This document shows positions 46,177-58,007 of a stretch of 64,000 bases of DNA, piece after piece. This DNA comes from Lojkania enalia. Its lineage: Eukaryota > Ascomycota > Dothideomycetes > Pleosporales. Location: positions 1-64,000 of the forward strand of contig ML986617.1 of the NCBI GenBank assembly GCA_010094045.1, read 5' to 3'. The notes under the pieces were generated by a model, which saw only the letters and a program-made list of their open reading frames with translations, made no database searches and had not been told where the DNA came from. The position numbers and the translations under genes are program-made. The first letter of the stretch is position 1, and each line of letters begins with the position of its first letter.

Positions 46177-47171
46177 GATGTTCGACTAGTCGCAACTACC
46201 GCGTCAACTTTCTCGAGGTCGTTCGTAGGTCGGTGGAGTGAAGGAGGAATCGGTCAGGCGTGGTGGGTCGTTCCTTGAATGGGGGCTGATAATTGTGGCA
46301 CCAGCCGTGCTGTACGCTGTATAAACGAAAGGAAGAAAGTTATTACAATTGGAAGATAGAATTGTCCGGCATTGAGCGCACAGCAACGCCGGTGAAAGAG
46401 AAAACCAACTTCCTGCAGCAGTGATTGAGGAGCAGGAGATGTTGGTACGGAAATAGAAATTCGGAAGCGAGTGATGTTGAAGCTGAGCACCGCTGGGCAA
46501 AGGGCGGCACTAGACAAGGGGCCAAGGGGCAGGAGCCACCTGTCATCACGAACAGCCCCCCCCCCCCGATGCCGACGCGCAATCCCTAAACTGAGCCCAA
46601 GTTGCACAACAAGAGATGCATTTGAGAATGCTCGGAACTTGGCTCACGGTGTAGTTGATCTACATCATGAAGCCGCCTTCTTTTTGCATACCTCTTACGG
46701 GCTCGGCAAAAGCTTGTGACGATAGATATATTCATATAATCTACTGCGGCAATACTAGCTACCATGTGCATGGGCATAGTTTGGCCGAAAGGAACCTAGG
46801 GTAAGACGATGCTATGGTTCCGATACAATGTCTATAGCTCTCCGCGATAAAAGATCACCTGGGTGAACCATTCAACGACAACTTCTCTCGTTGGTGTCGT
46901 GACATTGTAAGGTGGTTGACCAATGAGTTAGTAACGAAGTCCAGCCGTAATGGTTCTATTCATCTCTACAATGCTCCCAGAGCGGGCCATTAAACTCTCA
47001 ATACGAATACAATCCCCAGCTTAAATAGCCCCTGAGCCATATCGCGCTTTTACGCCTTCCTTCTAAGTAACCAAATCCCTGCACGCTGAAGAAGGGATAT
47101 AATAGCATGCTTGTACCCCCAAATGATGCGAGATATAGCGGAAATGAAAAACCAATCCCCACACCTTGCTT
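46177..47171. other. pmt2 promoter and sugar-transporter 3' region
   Basis: 1 kb, no gene seen. A C12 homopolymer is at 46556-46567. ORFs up to 117 codons in this interval look like chance frames. Confidence 0.4.
46556..46567 (+). repeat. C12 homopolymer upstream of pmt2
   Basis: Twelve consecutive C bases about 380 bp upstream of the pmt2 start codon; possibly length-variable or a sequencing-error hotspot. Confidence 0.85.
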
Positions 47172-49521
47172 CTACTCATCGGCGTCGACATCGTCTTGAC
47201 CGACCTTCTTATATTTACCGCTGGAGCTATCACCGCCCTCTCCATTTCCCTTACTTCTTTTCACAATATTAGATATCCATCCACCAATGCCCTCATTTGT
47301 ATCAGGTTCCGTAGTCTTACCATCTTGACCTTCAAGGTCAGGAGGGTTGATATCAAGGCCTGGAATGGCGCCCTCGGTTCCGTGACGTCCGGAGCGAATA
47401 TCGAGCGACGGAACTGGAGAACCTTGCCCGCTAAATAACGACTCTGCTTCAGCCAGCGTTTGTGGAGTAGGCATAACGGACGTAGCATCCCCAAACAGAG
47501 AGTTCATGTCTTCGAGGCGAACATTGGCTGTCTCGGGGTAAATGAACCAGACTGTACTTCATCAGTGATATATCCTATTCCAAGTATCAATGATAACACC
47601 TACCAACAACGAAACTGGCAGCGCAGAAAAATGCGTGAATGAGGTATAGACGCCATGCAATGTGTTCTTGTAGAATAGGCGTCATCTCTCCAACTAGCCA
47701 GTTAAATGCCCAATTTGTTGCGGTACTCAGACTAGCACCTTTGGCACGGATGCTAAGGGGAAGGATTTCCGGGGGGTATAGCCAGGGAATGGGGCCCCAG
47801 GAGGCACCGAAAGCAGCATTGTATATCATGACAAATGTGACGACGAACTTGGGTGTCGAATCAAGTTGGAGATGAATGAAATACGAAATCGCAGAAAGCG
47901 AAATAACCATGGCAACAGCTCCGGAAAGTAAAATCTTGCGTCGTCCTAGGGTATCGACAACATACCAGGGTGGAATAGTTGATAGCAAATAGGTAATGGC
48001 GTTGATACCGGTCATTAGGATAGCGTCGCGACCCACCCAGCCAGCCTCTTCAAAGACGAGCGGCGCGTAATAGGATATAACATTGATGCCGTTGAGTTGC
48101 GCAAGCGCTTGTGCGGACATAGCAATGAAGACGCGCTTGGAATAGCGCTTAAACATGTCGGTATAGGATCGTTCGCCCTCCTGCCGTTGGAGAAGTACAT
48201 TCATTTTGATTTCACGGTATTCGTCCCGAGCCTTCGGATTGTGGATATCCCCCTTTCCGTAGAGGTTAGCAATAACAACGATACCCTCCTCGTCGTGATC
48301 GTTGTCTAGCAACCATCTATAATATGGTTAGTGAGCTTCAAAATATTGTGTTGTGGCCATATACTGACCTCGGAGATTCGCAGATCAGTAAGCTACCAGC
48401 ACCCAGCAATGAACCCATAACACATTGCATCATTAATGGTATCCTCCAAGACCAGTTATTCTTTATAAAGCTGCAGAAATAGTCCACCCATACACTTGCA
48501 GCATAGCCTGTAATATTTCCAGTGAACTCTATGCATGCTAGTTTGCCCCGATTATGAGGAGGGGAGATTTCAGACTGGTAGACCGGAACGATGGTAGATA
48601 AAGTTCCAACCCCAAGACCAGCAATGATCCTCCCCAGCATCATCACGGGCATTCCGTTCGCGAAAGTCTGGAAAGCTCCGCCGACCACAAAAACAATTGA
48701 GCCGTAAAGAATTGTTCTACGACGGCCCAGAACATCGCCGATTCTTCCAACCAAGAGAGAGGAGATGAAGGCTCCAACCTCTAGGATAGCCACCATCGTG
48801 CCTAGCTCGGCGCTTGAAGGCTGGTCGAAAGCGTCCTTAAAATAAGGCCCCCTGCGACTCTATATCAGATATATTCGTGAAAAGGTTGGATGGGGGTTGG
48901 CGCACGTAATAATTCCAGACATAACTCCTTGGTCATAGCCGAACAAAAAGACGCCCAATGATACAAACACGCTGGTAAAATAGCTGTCCCATGATTTAGC
49001 ACATTGTCGGACCCTCATTAAGATGCCGCCTACATCAATTTCTTTCCGTGTAACCCGTGGATACGGGACGGCCCATCTCGAGGAGCCATGATGGCAGCGA
49101 GTATCTTCTCTCCCTTTGAGATGGTGCGGGGTCCAGGATCGGGAATCTCAATGTCCTCTTTCCTTATTGATCCTGATCTGGGCTTCTCTCTGATATCGTC
49201 CTGGGATTGGTATCGGACCCGCTTCTGCTGACGGCGGTGCTTGGGGGAAGGGACGCCCTCGAGCGACTCCCGCAGGCGGATCCGGAGGGGATCTTCTGCG
49301 TCGGCTAGCTGGTCGACGAGGTCACCAGTATCGCTCCAAAGCGAGAAGTCAGAGTCCGCAGAGGCGGAGGAGAAGGAAGAACGGCTGCCTTTGTCGTGGT
49401 CGTCAAGCAGATAAGCTGAGTCGGCGTCTCGAGGACGTGCGGCCGACGATAGGGTGTGGAGGGGGATGTTGGCAGGCCGCCGGGAACTGGATGAGAAAGG
49501 AATTTTGGAAACTGTGGAAGG
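47172..49521 (-). CDS. MFS sugar transporter with long cytosolic N-tail (5' end unresolved)
   Basis: A hexose-transporter-family (MFS) permease. Exons 49521-49034, 48983-48906, 48851-48369, 48316-47604 and 47551-47172 give at least 713 aa. Seen: LGVFLFGYDQGVMSGIIT in TM1, GRIGDVLGRRR between TM2 and TM3, VPVYQSEISPPHNRGKL, CESPRWLLDN, QLNGINVISYYAPL, DTLGRRKILLSG, WLYPPEILPLSIRAKGAS and WFIYPETANVRLEDMN. The roughly 165-residue N-tail (RPANIPLHTL, RDADSAYLLDDHDKGSRSSF, DTGDLVDQLADAEDP) is typical of one conserved ascomycete subgroup. No in-frame ATG precedes this region; a stop at 49522-49524 overlaps a strong acceptor (CTCTCTCTCTAG). So the start codon is probably in an upstream exon I could not place. 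A transporter or a sugar sensor are both possible. Confidence 0.85.
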
Positions 49522-51725
49522 CTAGAGAGAGAGCCTTCGACTCGGGACGATAGTTGGCGATGTGAAGTTGACAGGAAGCAGCACGTCACCGGACAGTCGG
49601 TGCAAGGGAGTCTTGGAAGCCAATAGCGAACAAGTTGGTCACATTGGATAAGCGTGTGAGAGTGGGGACGGTGCAGACCGCAAGGAGCCTGGTTCGTGAT
49701 CAAAAAGGTGCAGGTGGACAATGGGCGGACAGCAGGCGGATTGCAAGCGGGTCTAATCCAGTTCTTCACAGGTTCCCACACCCACCCTGTCAGCTTTGGC
49801 CGGTGCCAAGGCTAGGATCTGCTGCTCGTGGTGTCTTCGGCCCGAGCGCGCAGCCTCTAGCAGGCCTTTTGCACACTTTTGCTGTTGGGCGGGGGGCGTG
49901 GAGCACGAAGACTTCACAGTGCAGCACTTGTGCACAGCGGCGTGGTTATATAGCAGTCCTGCCAGAGTGCGCGGTATCATTTCCTGGTGTTTGTACCTGC
50001 GCACCCGTCTGGGGCGCATACATGGTTCGGGGGAGCGAGCACACGAGATACTGACGACAATAGAACAACCGTTCGAGCCCGACCCCGTTCAGAACACCAC
50101 GGGTCAGTTGCCATGATCATTTCCAGAGAAAGCCTGTGGTTTTGGGGCAATTACGCAGCGTGGCAAGCGTACCATCGATTGAACCAGTGAAACCATCTCC
50201 GAAAGGACCCTGACTGAGTCCCCGAGCAGAGCCTCACCTTGCTCTGGTTCCTTGGGGCGGGCTGAGCTTGTCCATGCGGTCCATCTCAGCATGTGCGGGC
50301 CATGTGCGGAGAAGTCACGTCTATTCATTCACGCTGCGCCTTGCGGATAGCTTTACTGGCGTTGTCTGCCTCCACAACGAGGCCGCACGAGGGCTAAGTA
50401 GTAACGAGATCAAACTGAGACCGAGCCGGGACTCGGCAAACAACACAGCGTGGATTGAGTGCTGACACAGGCGTCGAACATGTGCAGAACACGAGCGAAT
50501 TGATCCTCTTGACGCTGAAGTGGCCTCGGGCGGGAGAAGAGACGTGTATATAACCCAACGTTGGGCCGTGGTTTGGTGTCCTCTGGGGATGCTGATAGAT
50601 GCACATGCTAACCACCTGAACACTGCCTCGCATAAGCTTAATCTGCCTCCCCAGGATTATGGCTGCCGCCTGCTGCTGTCCTTGCTGAGAAAAGCATATG
50701 CACTAGATTATTATTACTCGTCCTTTATTGTGAAGAGGATAAGTGCAAGAGGCACAACGCGCGCATGTTTGCGAGGCTCAAAAAGGAACTGCCTGGATAA
50801 GCTGGTAGCCAGATGGGTGATGTGCTTAGCGGACTGCTGCAGCTCTTCATAGTATGACCTCATGGCCTGGCCAAGCGGCAGCGGCGCTGGAGAAGCTTGG
50901 CACCCCAGACGCAGCTGCCGAAAAGCCGCTCGCGCTGGCCTTGGGATGGAAGGAAGGCGGGCGGCACCTTCTCTTCATCCACGCCGTGGCTCGTCTCGTG
51001 GCAACCGGAGCCTTGCCCACTGGCCTGCGTCCATCCATCGTGAAAAGCGCGACGTCGCCTACCCACCATGCATCATCCATCGTGGAGTCTCATTGTCGCT
51101 TCTGCTGCCCTCCCTGGCACCGCAAGATCTGAGGTGCATCCTCTTCATGCAGGCTCGCTGCCCTCCAAGCTTGCATGGGCGTTTCAGAGCACGGGGCACG
51201 GCCCCCTATTTTTACCTGCGGCGGCTGATTGGGCAGCCTGTCGCAGCAATTTGTTTCGAAGTCGCGCGAAGATGGCCGTCTCCGGCGCTGTTGCACTGCG
51301 TTCGCTCTTCCCTCTGCACCACCCGAGTTTATTACATACTCTCAGTCGCCTCAGCCGTCCCACGAACGCACTCGCACTTCTTCCATCTCGAGCTCGCCCA
51401 AAAACAACCGCAAGGCGGCCTTCGGTAGGCCTGCGCGACACCAATCAGCCGTCCCGCTCAGTCACGCCAATCTCCCACTAGCGTCGGTGCCCTGGCCCAG
51501 CAACAACAGGTTTCCTCCACACCAGCCACGGTGAGCGAGCCAGCTCAGCGATCACATCAGCCCTGTCTCATTCACCTATCCCTTTGCCATTCACTACCGT
51601 CGCCGCATCCAGCACTACAGATCGCTCCGAATACATAGTCTAGCCGCAGACAATTGCGCCCGCGACTCTACCTACTGTAACACACGACGCTACGCGCCCT
51701 CTGCAACCCTGGGTGCGCAGCAGAC
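49522..51725. promoter_or_regulatory. Divergent interval, sugar transporter to Chs7-family gene
   Basis: 2.2 kb, GC-rich between 50850 and 51450, with overlapping chance ORFs up to 188 codons on both strands. It must hold the first exon of the sugar transporter. The last 200 bases before 51726 are C-rich leader (CACTACAG and CGCCCGCGACTC stretches). No recognisable gene. Confidence 0.4.
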
Positions 51726-52966
51726 ATGCCGTCGACGGCCTACGGCAACTTTCACGACTTTTGCAGAGACACTGGGAATCTGCACAGCACGCTTCCAGGT
51801 ATGCTCTCGCTCCAAGTGCGCCATTGCATTATGACTCTTACTGACATGCTGTAGTATGCAATGTATGTCACAAACGATTCTCGACCCAGCTCCGGGCGCG
51901 AGCTCCCGACGCTAACTAGCATACCATATAGCTCTTCGGTCAAGCTCTAACACGGGGCGGAACTGGATGGGGCGGATGCAATTTGACGGGCATCGATTTG
52001 AGCGGTAACAGAAATCTTGCGAATCTAGGTCAGTCATACTGCGCGTCAAAATATACGGGCTGCGCTGACTCCAACAGGCTCGATAATCCTTTGTGGTATC
52101 GCTATCGTGGTATCGGCCTTCTTGCTATGGAGGTCGGACCGAAAACGGGCCGCCGTGGGTCGAAGGTATACGCAATGTCGACTCAAAGGATCCGGGCAAT
52201 GACTGATTGCGCGCAGAGAAATGCAGCTGTTCCTCATCGGCTACATCGTAATCGAGATATGTGAAATATTCACAGTCGGTGGATTCCCATTGGATAGCGC
52301 AGTGCGAAGAGTATGTCCACAGAGTAACTGCTCGCTCTCAACTCTAACTGAACTATCAGGGCTTCACCGCCGTCCACATCGCAGCCATTGTCGCAACGCT
52401 ATGGATTCTTATGCTCAATGGCATTGTCGGTTATCAAATCCTCGATGACGGAACGCCATTGTCAATTGGCCTCATTCTCGCGTCTGCCGCCATGCTCTTC
52501 ATCGGAACCGGCTACATCGCCCTCGACACTGGTTTCAGCTGGACCGGCTATTGGGACTCGACACTTACGGAAAACAACCGCGCCTACGCTCTCTACACCC
52601 TCTACCAACTCGTTCCGCTGGTACTTCTCTTTATATTCTTTCTGCTGGAAGCATTTCTCGTTCTTCGAATTCTCGGTGAAAGGAAACCTATGTGTAAGCA
52701 TATTACCATGCCGCCGTTATAAGACCGCTTACTGACCTCTTTATACAGTGTATCTAATCGGTGCAGCTCTACTCTTCGCTATTGGACAAATCTTCCAATA
52801 CGTGATTAGCGTCCATATCTGCAATGGCACGGATGGCAATATCAACGGCGGCCTCTTCGAGACGTTATTTACGCTCCTTGCTGTTGTAATGATTTGGGTA
52901 TTCTGGTCAAGCATTACAGAAGATGACTGGCCAATGCCGACTGTGGGATCAGGTGCATATCAGTGA
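51726..52966 (+). CDS. Chs7-family membrane protein (chitin synthase export chaperone family)
   Basis: Seven-TM protein of the Chs7 family (PF12271, often labelled chitin synthase III catalytic subunit). The true role in Chs7 is helping chitin synthase leave the ER. Seven exons (51726-51798, 51855-51862, 51932-52028, 52078-52165, 52217-52310, 52360-52693, 52749-52966) give 303 aa. Seen: the N-terminal Cys-rich ectodomain FHDFCRDTG-LPVCN-LFGQ, GGCNLTGIDLSGNRNLANLG, AAVGRREMQLFLIGYIVIEI, then ILMLNGIVGYQILDDGTPLS, and the family C-terminus GQIFQYVISVHICNGTDGNI with WVFWSSITEDDW. Exon 2 is an 8-nt microexon; phases work only with it included. The protein diverges from canonical Chs7 and may be a paralogue with another client. 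Confidence 0.82.
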
Positions 52967-53754
52967 AAATGCGGGCGATAGTGTTGGGAGAAAAGTGCCT
53001 GGCGTAATGTTTTCATGAATCTTCTAGCATAGCGTATACCACATTGGAGGAACGATTTTGGATTGGCGAACAGATTGGACGTCATGCTAGCAATGCTCAT
53101 GATCTATATATACATAATGTATTCTGTAGCTGAAATACACAATTTCGAGGACTTTTCACCGAGTTCGCGTACATTTGAAGGAATACCAGCTCATGCATTT
53201 ACATATTTAATGGTAGGGTTGCTGCGCTACATGCACAAGTAATCTATCGTGTTTAAGATGCGTTCAAAAATCCTACGCTACGCCCCAGCCTCGGTATAGC
53301 TCCGGGGCTGGCAATCAACCCTGTTCCAAGGCTGAAACGCGTGAAGTTCGTCACGTGCCAGTGCGTTTAATGGAATCAACCAAAGGCATGTGTGATCTGC
53401 CTTCACCAAGACGTAACAACAATTATGACATATTTGACCAATATTCTTTTCGCTTAACAACATTCGATAATGACAGAGGCTGTGCAGTTTCTGCTGTCAT
53501 CCGCGCATTACCCCCTGAAGCTCTTTCTTTCAGTATTCCGTAGATTAAACGGCTCGCCGCCGCGTGTACAATTTACCTACCACGTCCCTTCCATATCCTC
53601 GATCACTCCACTAGAGGTCCGAGTGCATTTGTTTTGAGCCTATTCGAACTCTACCTTATGGTCTTGACCATATAAATGCGCTTTGTAGCCATCGTCGCCT
53701 CCCATTCCTCATCTACAAGTACCCGTAGGTCTCTACCACCACCGACCGCTGACA
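52967..53754. other. Intergenic, Chs7-family 3' region to ssl1 promoter
   Basis: 0.8 kb with only short ORFs and no recognisable element. The last part is C/T-rich leader (CTCCCATTCCTCATCTACAAG) before the ssl1 start. Confidence 0.35.
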
Positions 53755-55748
53755 ATGGCCGACTCGGACTATGAGTACATGGAGGATGCTTCCGATGACG
53801 ATTATATTGGGGACAAGGTTAGTTCTAGTACACGAGCGCACTCAGGAGCAGCGGGGGGAAAGAAACGGGCACAGGAAAAGCCCCGGAAGCTACAGGCATG
53901 GGAGACGTCCCGTAGTGTCCAAAAGATCACAGAGTCTATCGTTCAAGAGGTTGAAGATGGCACCAGGCATATGAGTATACGGGAGAAAGAAGAGGAACGA
54001 AAGCGCAAGCGGTAAGCAGCTTCTCTCATACTTTTTACATTGTTTCAGTGCTGTACCTATCCGCAAGTGCTATGCGCCTACCCGTCCATTCCTCCAGACC
54101 GCCAGTGGTCCGCGATGACTCCGATGTACAGCCCGACCAAGTATATATACAGGGGAATATGGGCTGGGCCCGGGTTCTCTTTAGGATTCATGGTTTGTCA
54201 TGTTGAGGTTCTGCCTCGTCTTCTCCCATGTTGTTTGCAAGGCCTAGCCGATCAAATTTGACCTACACCGACGAACGAGTAGTTCCGCTTCTGCCCGAAC
54301 GCTTGGCAAGAAATAATGCAAACAGTCTACTTATCGCTCCTCACAATAGCCACGTTGTGTATCAATTTGGCAAAAATGATATCGTGCATGCTTGCATATG
54401 ACCCCAACGATGTGCACTCATACGCTGCACGTAAACGCTTACGGTAGCATAGTTCGGCAGACGGGCTTTTTTATATTTTTTTTTTTTTTTTTTTTTAAAG
54501 AATGGCTAACTAATATGTTGATTCAGGCTCCGAAAAGACACAAAGCCATTTCAGCGTGGCATCATACGGCATGTTGTCCTGGTGCTCGATCTGTCAGAGG
54601 CGATGCTTGAAAAGGATATGCGTCCTAATCGTTACATCACGATGATAAAGTATACTCAAGAATATGTCCGTGAGTTTTTCGAACAGAATCCAATCTCTCA
54701 GATGAGCGTTTTGGGCATGCATGATGGCCTCTGTATCCGCGTCTCAGAGTTATCTGGTAATCCTGCGGACCATATTGCTGCAATACAAGGACTTCGATTT
54801 CCAAGAGACCCCGAAGATATACCCAAAGAACCCAAAGGTTCGCCTAGTCTTCAAAACGCATTGGAACTAGCTAGAGCAACACTGTATCATACCCCAAGTC
54901 ACGGTACCCGAGAGGTTATTATCGTTTTTGGTTCACTATTATCGTTAGATCCTGGCGACATTCATCAGACGATCAAAGCATGTGTCCGAGACCGCATACG
55001 CGTAAGCGTGATAGGAATGAGCGCCAGACTCAAAATATGCTCGGAAATTGTTACAAAGACAAACGCCGGCGACGAGAGCGAATATGTCGTAGCAACAGAC
55101 CAAGAATTACTTAGGGAGCTACTTTTAGCGACAACGACTCCTCCCGTTGTCCGAACTCCCCAAGCAACTGCCATTCCAGCAGAGTCAACGGCCGCGCTCA
55201 TGATGATGGGTTTTCCGTCACGCGTCGTAGAAGATATACCAACGCTATGTGCTTGCCATGGAATCCTAACAACAGGAGGATATACATGTTCAAGATGTAG
55301 TGCCAAAGTTTGCAGCTTGCCAATAACATGTCCAAGCTGCCAGCTTACGCTACTTTTATCAACACATCTAGCCCGAAGCTATCATCATCTATTCCCATTA
55401 CGCAACTGGGCAGAAGTGAGCTGGAAGCGAGCACGAGAGAAAGGAAGCCGAGAATGCATTGGATGCCTGACGGTCTTTCCTGAAATACCTGATGAGGATG
55501 GAGAAAGCGGGGGAAATAACGGCCGAGAGCTTAACGGAGTTGATCGCATGCAAGCAGATGGAGATGACTCCGAGGAGCAGAAGGCGAGCGAAAGTTCAAG
55601 GTATGAGTGCAGGGTGTGCGAAAGCCATTTTTGCATCGATTGCGATATGTTCTGTCATATGGTCCTCCATAACTGTCCCGGCTGCTTGAGCAGACTCAAC
55701 CCAGCATCGGAGGCACAGAGCAGTAGAGATGTGGAAATGACAGGCTAG
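53755..55748 (+). CDS. ssl1: TFIIH core subunit Ssl1 (p44)
   Basis: Ssl1 is the TFIIH subunit that activates the Rad3/XPD helicase in transcription and nucleotide excision repair. Two exons (53755-54011 and 54527-55748), phase 2, give 492 aa. The N-terminus is acidic (MADSDYEYMEDASDDDY). After the splice LRKDTKPFQRGIIRHVVLVL leads into the von Willebrand A-like domain (LDLSEAMLEKDMRPNRY, EFFEQNPISQMSVLG, GTREVIIVFGSLLSLDPGD). The C-terminus has a CxxC zinc ribbon (CACHGIL, CSRCSAKVCSLPITCPSC) and a RING-like C-terminal finger (CRVCESHFCIDCDMFCH, CPGC). The 515-nt intron is the longest between these conserved blocks, carries a T21 tract and some coding-like sequence; see findings. Confidence 0.93.
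54476..54496 (+). repeat. T21 tract in the ssl1 intron
   Basis: Twenty-one consecutive T bases about 30 nt before the ssl1 exon 2 acceptor; it serves as, or lies in, the polypyrimidine region. Confidence 0.9.
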
Positions 55749-56306
55749 GATGGCTTTAGGGATCACTGTAGCATGCGATGGTTTGATATGGATAAGGCTA
55801 TGTGCCATCGAAATATTGAGCGCCCCATTCTATTTCGCAATCAAACCGCAATAGCTTAAACAGGCCTTGTTCGCTACATTCAGGATTTGATACCAGCGTC
55901 TAGCATGTAGCACCGCAGCTGCAAAACCGCTAAACGTCTTGTAATAGGGTCCAAAGTCTAATACCTCAGAAGTACTCTCTCAGTTCTAAACGCGCCTCGC
56001 GCGAGATCCCGTGATACCTTACCGGCCTTCAAAATCTCGGCCCAATCAAATGCCGACCATTTCCCCACACCACTGAAGTTTACCCGCGGCGATGAGACGG
56101 GGACGTGGGGCAGTTCCGCGTGCGTGTCCGAGAAGGATAAAGATTATAAAAGGCTGCGGAAAGTGTTCCATACAGAGGCATTTAAGAACGAATGACTTCA
56201 CTCTTAGTCCTCACCTCCTAGCAATTCCCGAGTTTCCTATCTCTCTCAATTGGGAGGGTGCATATCTATATTCGGAGCTACAAAGATTTCCCCTTCCACA
56301 GGCACG
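55749..56306. other. Intergenic, ssl1 3' region to FAH-family promoter
   Basis: 560 bp. The frame of the downstream gene is open back to an ATG at 56250, which would add 19 aa, but the family N-terminus fits the later ATG. No other feature seen. Confidence 0.35.
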
Positions 56307-57253
56307 ATGGCTTTTGAGCGGCTAATCCGATTCGTTGCCGGCGACGGGAAGACATACTATGGAAACTTGACGAAGGAGACTCCAACCGTTGAGATCGAAG
56401 GATCCAACGTCGAGATACTAAGCGGTGATATACAATCTGGACTCAGCAAGACCGGCAAAGAAGCCACAGTCTCCAAGGTACATTCTACATTTCCAACTTC
56501 CACACAAGCTATCTTCGACTAAAACCTACCAGCTCTTGCCACCAATCGAAAAGCCCAACATCATTCTCTGTGTAGGCCTCAATTACCGCCAACACGCTGA
56601 AGAGTGTAACGTGAATTTCCCCCCTCTTATCTTCATATCTACCTCTTAACATCCCCTAGCTCGCAATCCCCTCTTTCCCAACCATCTTCACGAAGCCTCC
56701 GGACGCACTCGCCGGTCCTCTAGACGACATACCCATTCACAAGGACTGCCAATCCCAACTCGACTACGAAGGCGAACTCACCGTCATTATTGGCAAAGAC
56801 GCCAAAAACGTCTCCGCTGCCAATGCCCCCGACTACATCCTCGGCTACACCATCGGCAACGACATCTCGGCCCGCAACTTCCAGCTCCCAGTCTCGGTAT
56901 CCGGTGGCCAATTCGGATACGCCAAGTCCTTTGACAAATTCGCGCCGATTGGGCCCTGCATCGCAAGTCCAGTCGTTATTCCCGATCCGCAGAAGTTGAA
57001 GTACACGACGAAGGTTAATGGGGAGGTGAGGCAGAAGACGAGTACCGATGATATGATTTACACAGTGGCGCAAATTGTGGAGCATTTGACAAGGGGCACG
57101 ACGGTGAGGGCGGGGACGGCTATCATGACGGGGACTCCGAGTGGGGTGGGGTTGTTTATGGAGCCGAAGGGGTTCGTGGGGAATGGAGATCTAGTAGAGG
57201 TCGAAGTAGAGGGGATCGGGTATTTGAGGAATAGGATGGTGTTTGAAAAGTAG
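56307..57253 (+). CDS. Fumarylacetoacetate hydrolase-family protein (acylpyruvase-like)
   Basis: FAH-fold metal-dependent hydrolase or decarboxylase acting on small oxo-acids; the exact substrate is unknown. Three exons (56307-56477, 56533-56610, 56660-57253) give 280 aa. Seen: PNIILCVGLNYRQHAEE with the catalytic His region, then PTIFTKPPDALAGP, the metal-binding QLDYEGELTVIIGKDA (conserved Glu residues), ILGYTIGNDISARNFQ, KSFDKFAPIGPCIA, and the C-terminal RAGTAIMTGTPSGVGLF and GNGDLVEVEVEGIG. This layout is that of the FAHD1/2 and bacterial HpcE-like group, not of true fumarylacetoacetase, which is longer. The intron 2 donor is GTGAAT. Confidence 0.9.
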
Positions 57254-58007
57254 GTTGCGGGATGTGGAGCAGTTAGTTGCGAGATGGGTGGTTTTGATAC
57301 GGGGGATTTATTTTTTGGATAAAGGTGGCTAGGCTTCATAAAGATGTGAGTGCGACGTACTCGGGCACGTGAGGCTTGGATTGAAGAGAAGTGTTCAATA
57401 TAGGTGTTATATTGCCAGATCAGACAGGGCAAATCACAATGGACAGATCGGATTCGATCCGGCAGTGTATTGCTACGTATGAACCGCCCGGTTCAGTATA
57501 TCAGACAACATTCTACACAACATGAAAGGTTACGTGAAAATTAGATAACAACCGAAGAACCACTGACCACATATTAACTAAATAGCGCAACTAGTTAACT
57601 AAGATCTTGTTAGGTGGTCTTCGTTGGAGAAAATTGAGTCGTTCTCATTGCACAGACCAGCGAAGGGGGGTCCTGTATCCATGGTTCCCTTGTTACAAGA
57701 TCTCGATGCATGAATGCAGCAGCCAGTAGGCGACGAGCTAATAGTGTTATCCTACCTGATGTCTCTCTTTAACTACGTGATATGTGGTTTCCTAGCCCTT
57801 GGCAGTGTCGGGGTTTTTCTGTATCTTTACGCAACACAATAGCATTCTGCCCTCTTACACATATCATTTGTGAGCTTAACCTTTCTGATATCATATATTT
57901 GTAGGACTGATGCCTTAGCAGTCACAGAGTCCATAGGCATTTGATCAATCACATCAAATCTATTGACAAACCCTTTCCGAAGCAAGTGCTAGTCTCTATT
58001 AACAGAA
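57254..58007. other. Intergenic, no gene recognised
   Basis: 0.75 kb, AT-leaning, short ORFs only. A sequence near 57448 (CGGATTCGATCCGG) is a near-palindrome that loosely resembles a tRNA T-arm, but no complete cloverleaf could be formed. Confidence 0.35.

Noticed and set aside
50862..51428. 188-codon ORF upstream of the Chs7-family gene
   Set aside because: Several overlapping frames on both strands are open because of GC content; no family resemblance.
57440..57520. Possible tRNA T-arm (GGATTCGATCC)
   Set aside because: It is a short near-palindrome; no cloverleaf can be drawn on either strand.
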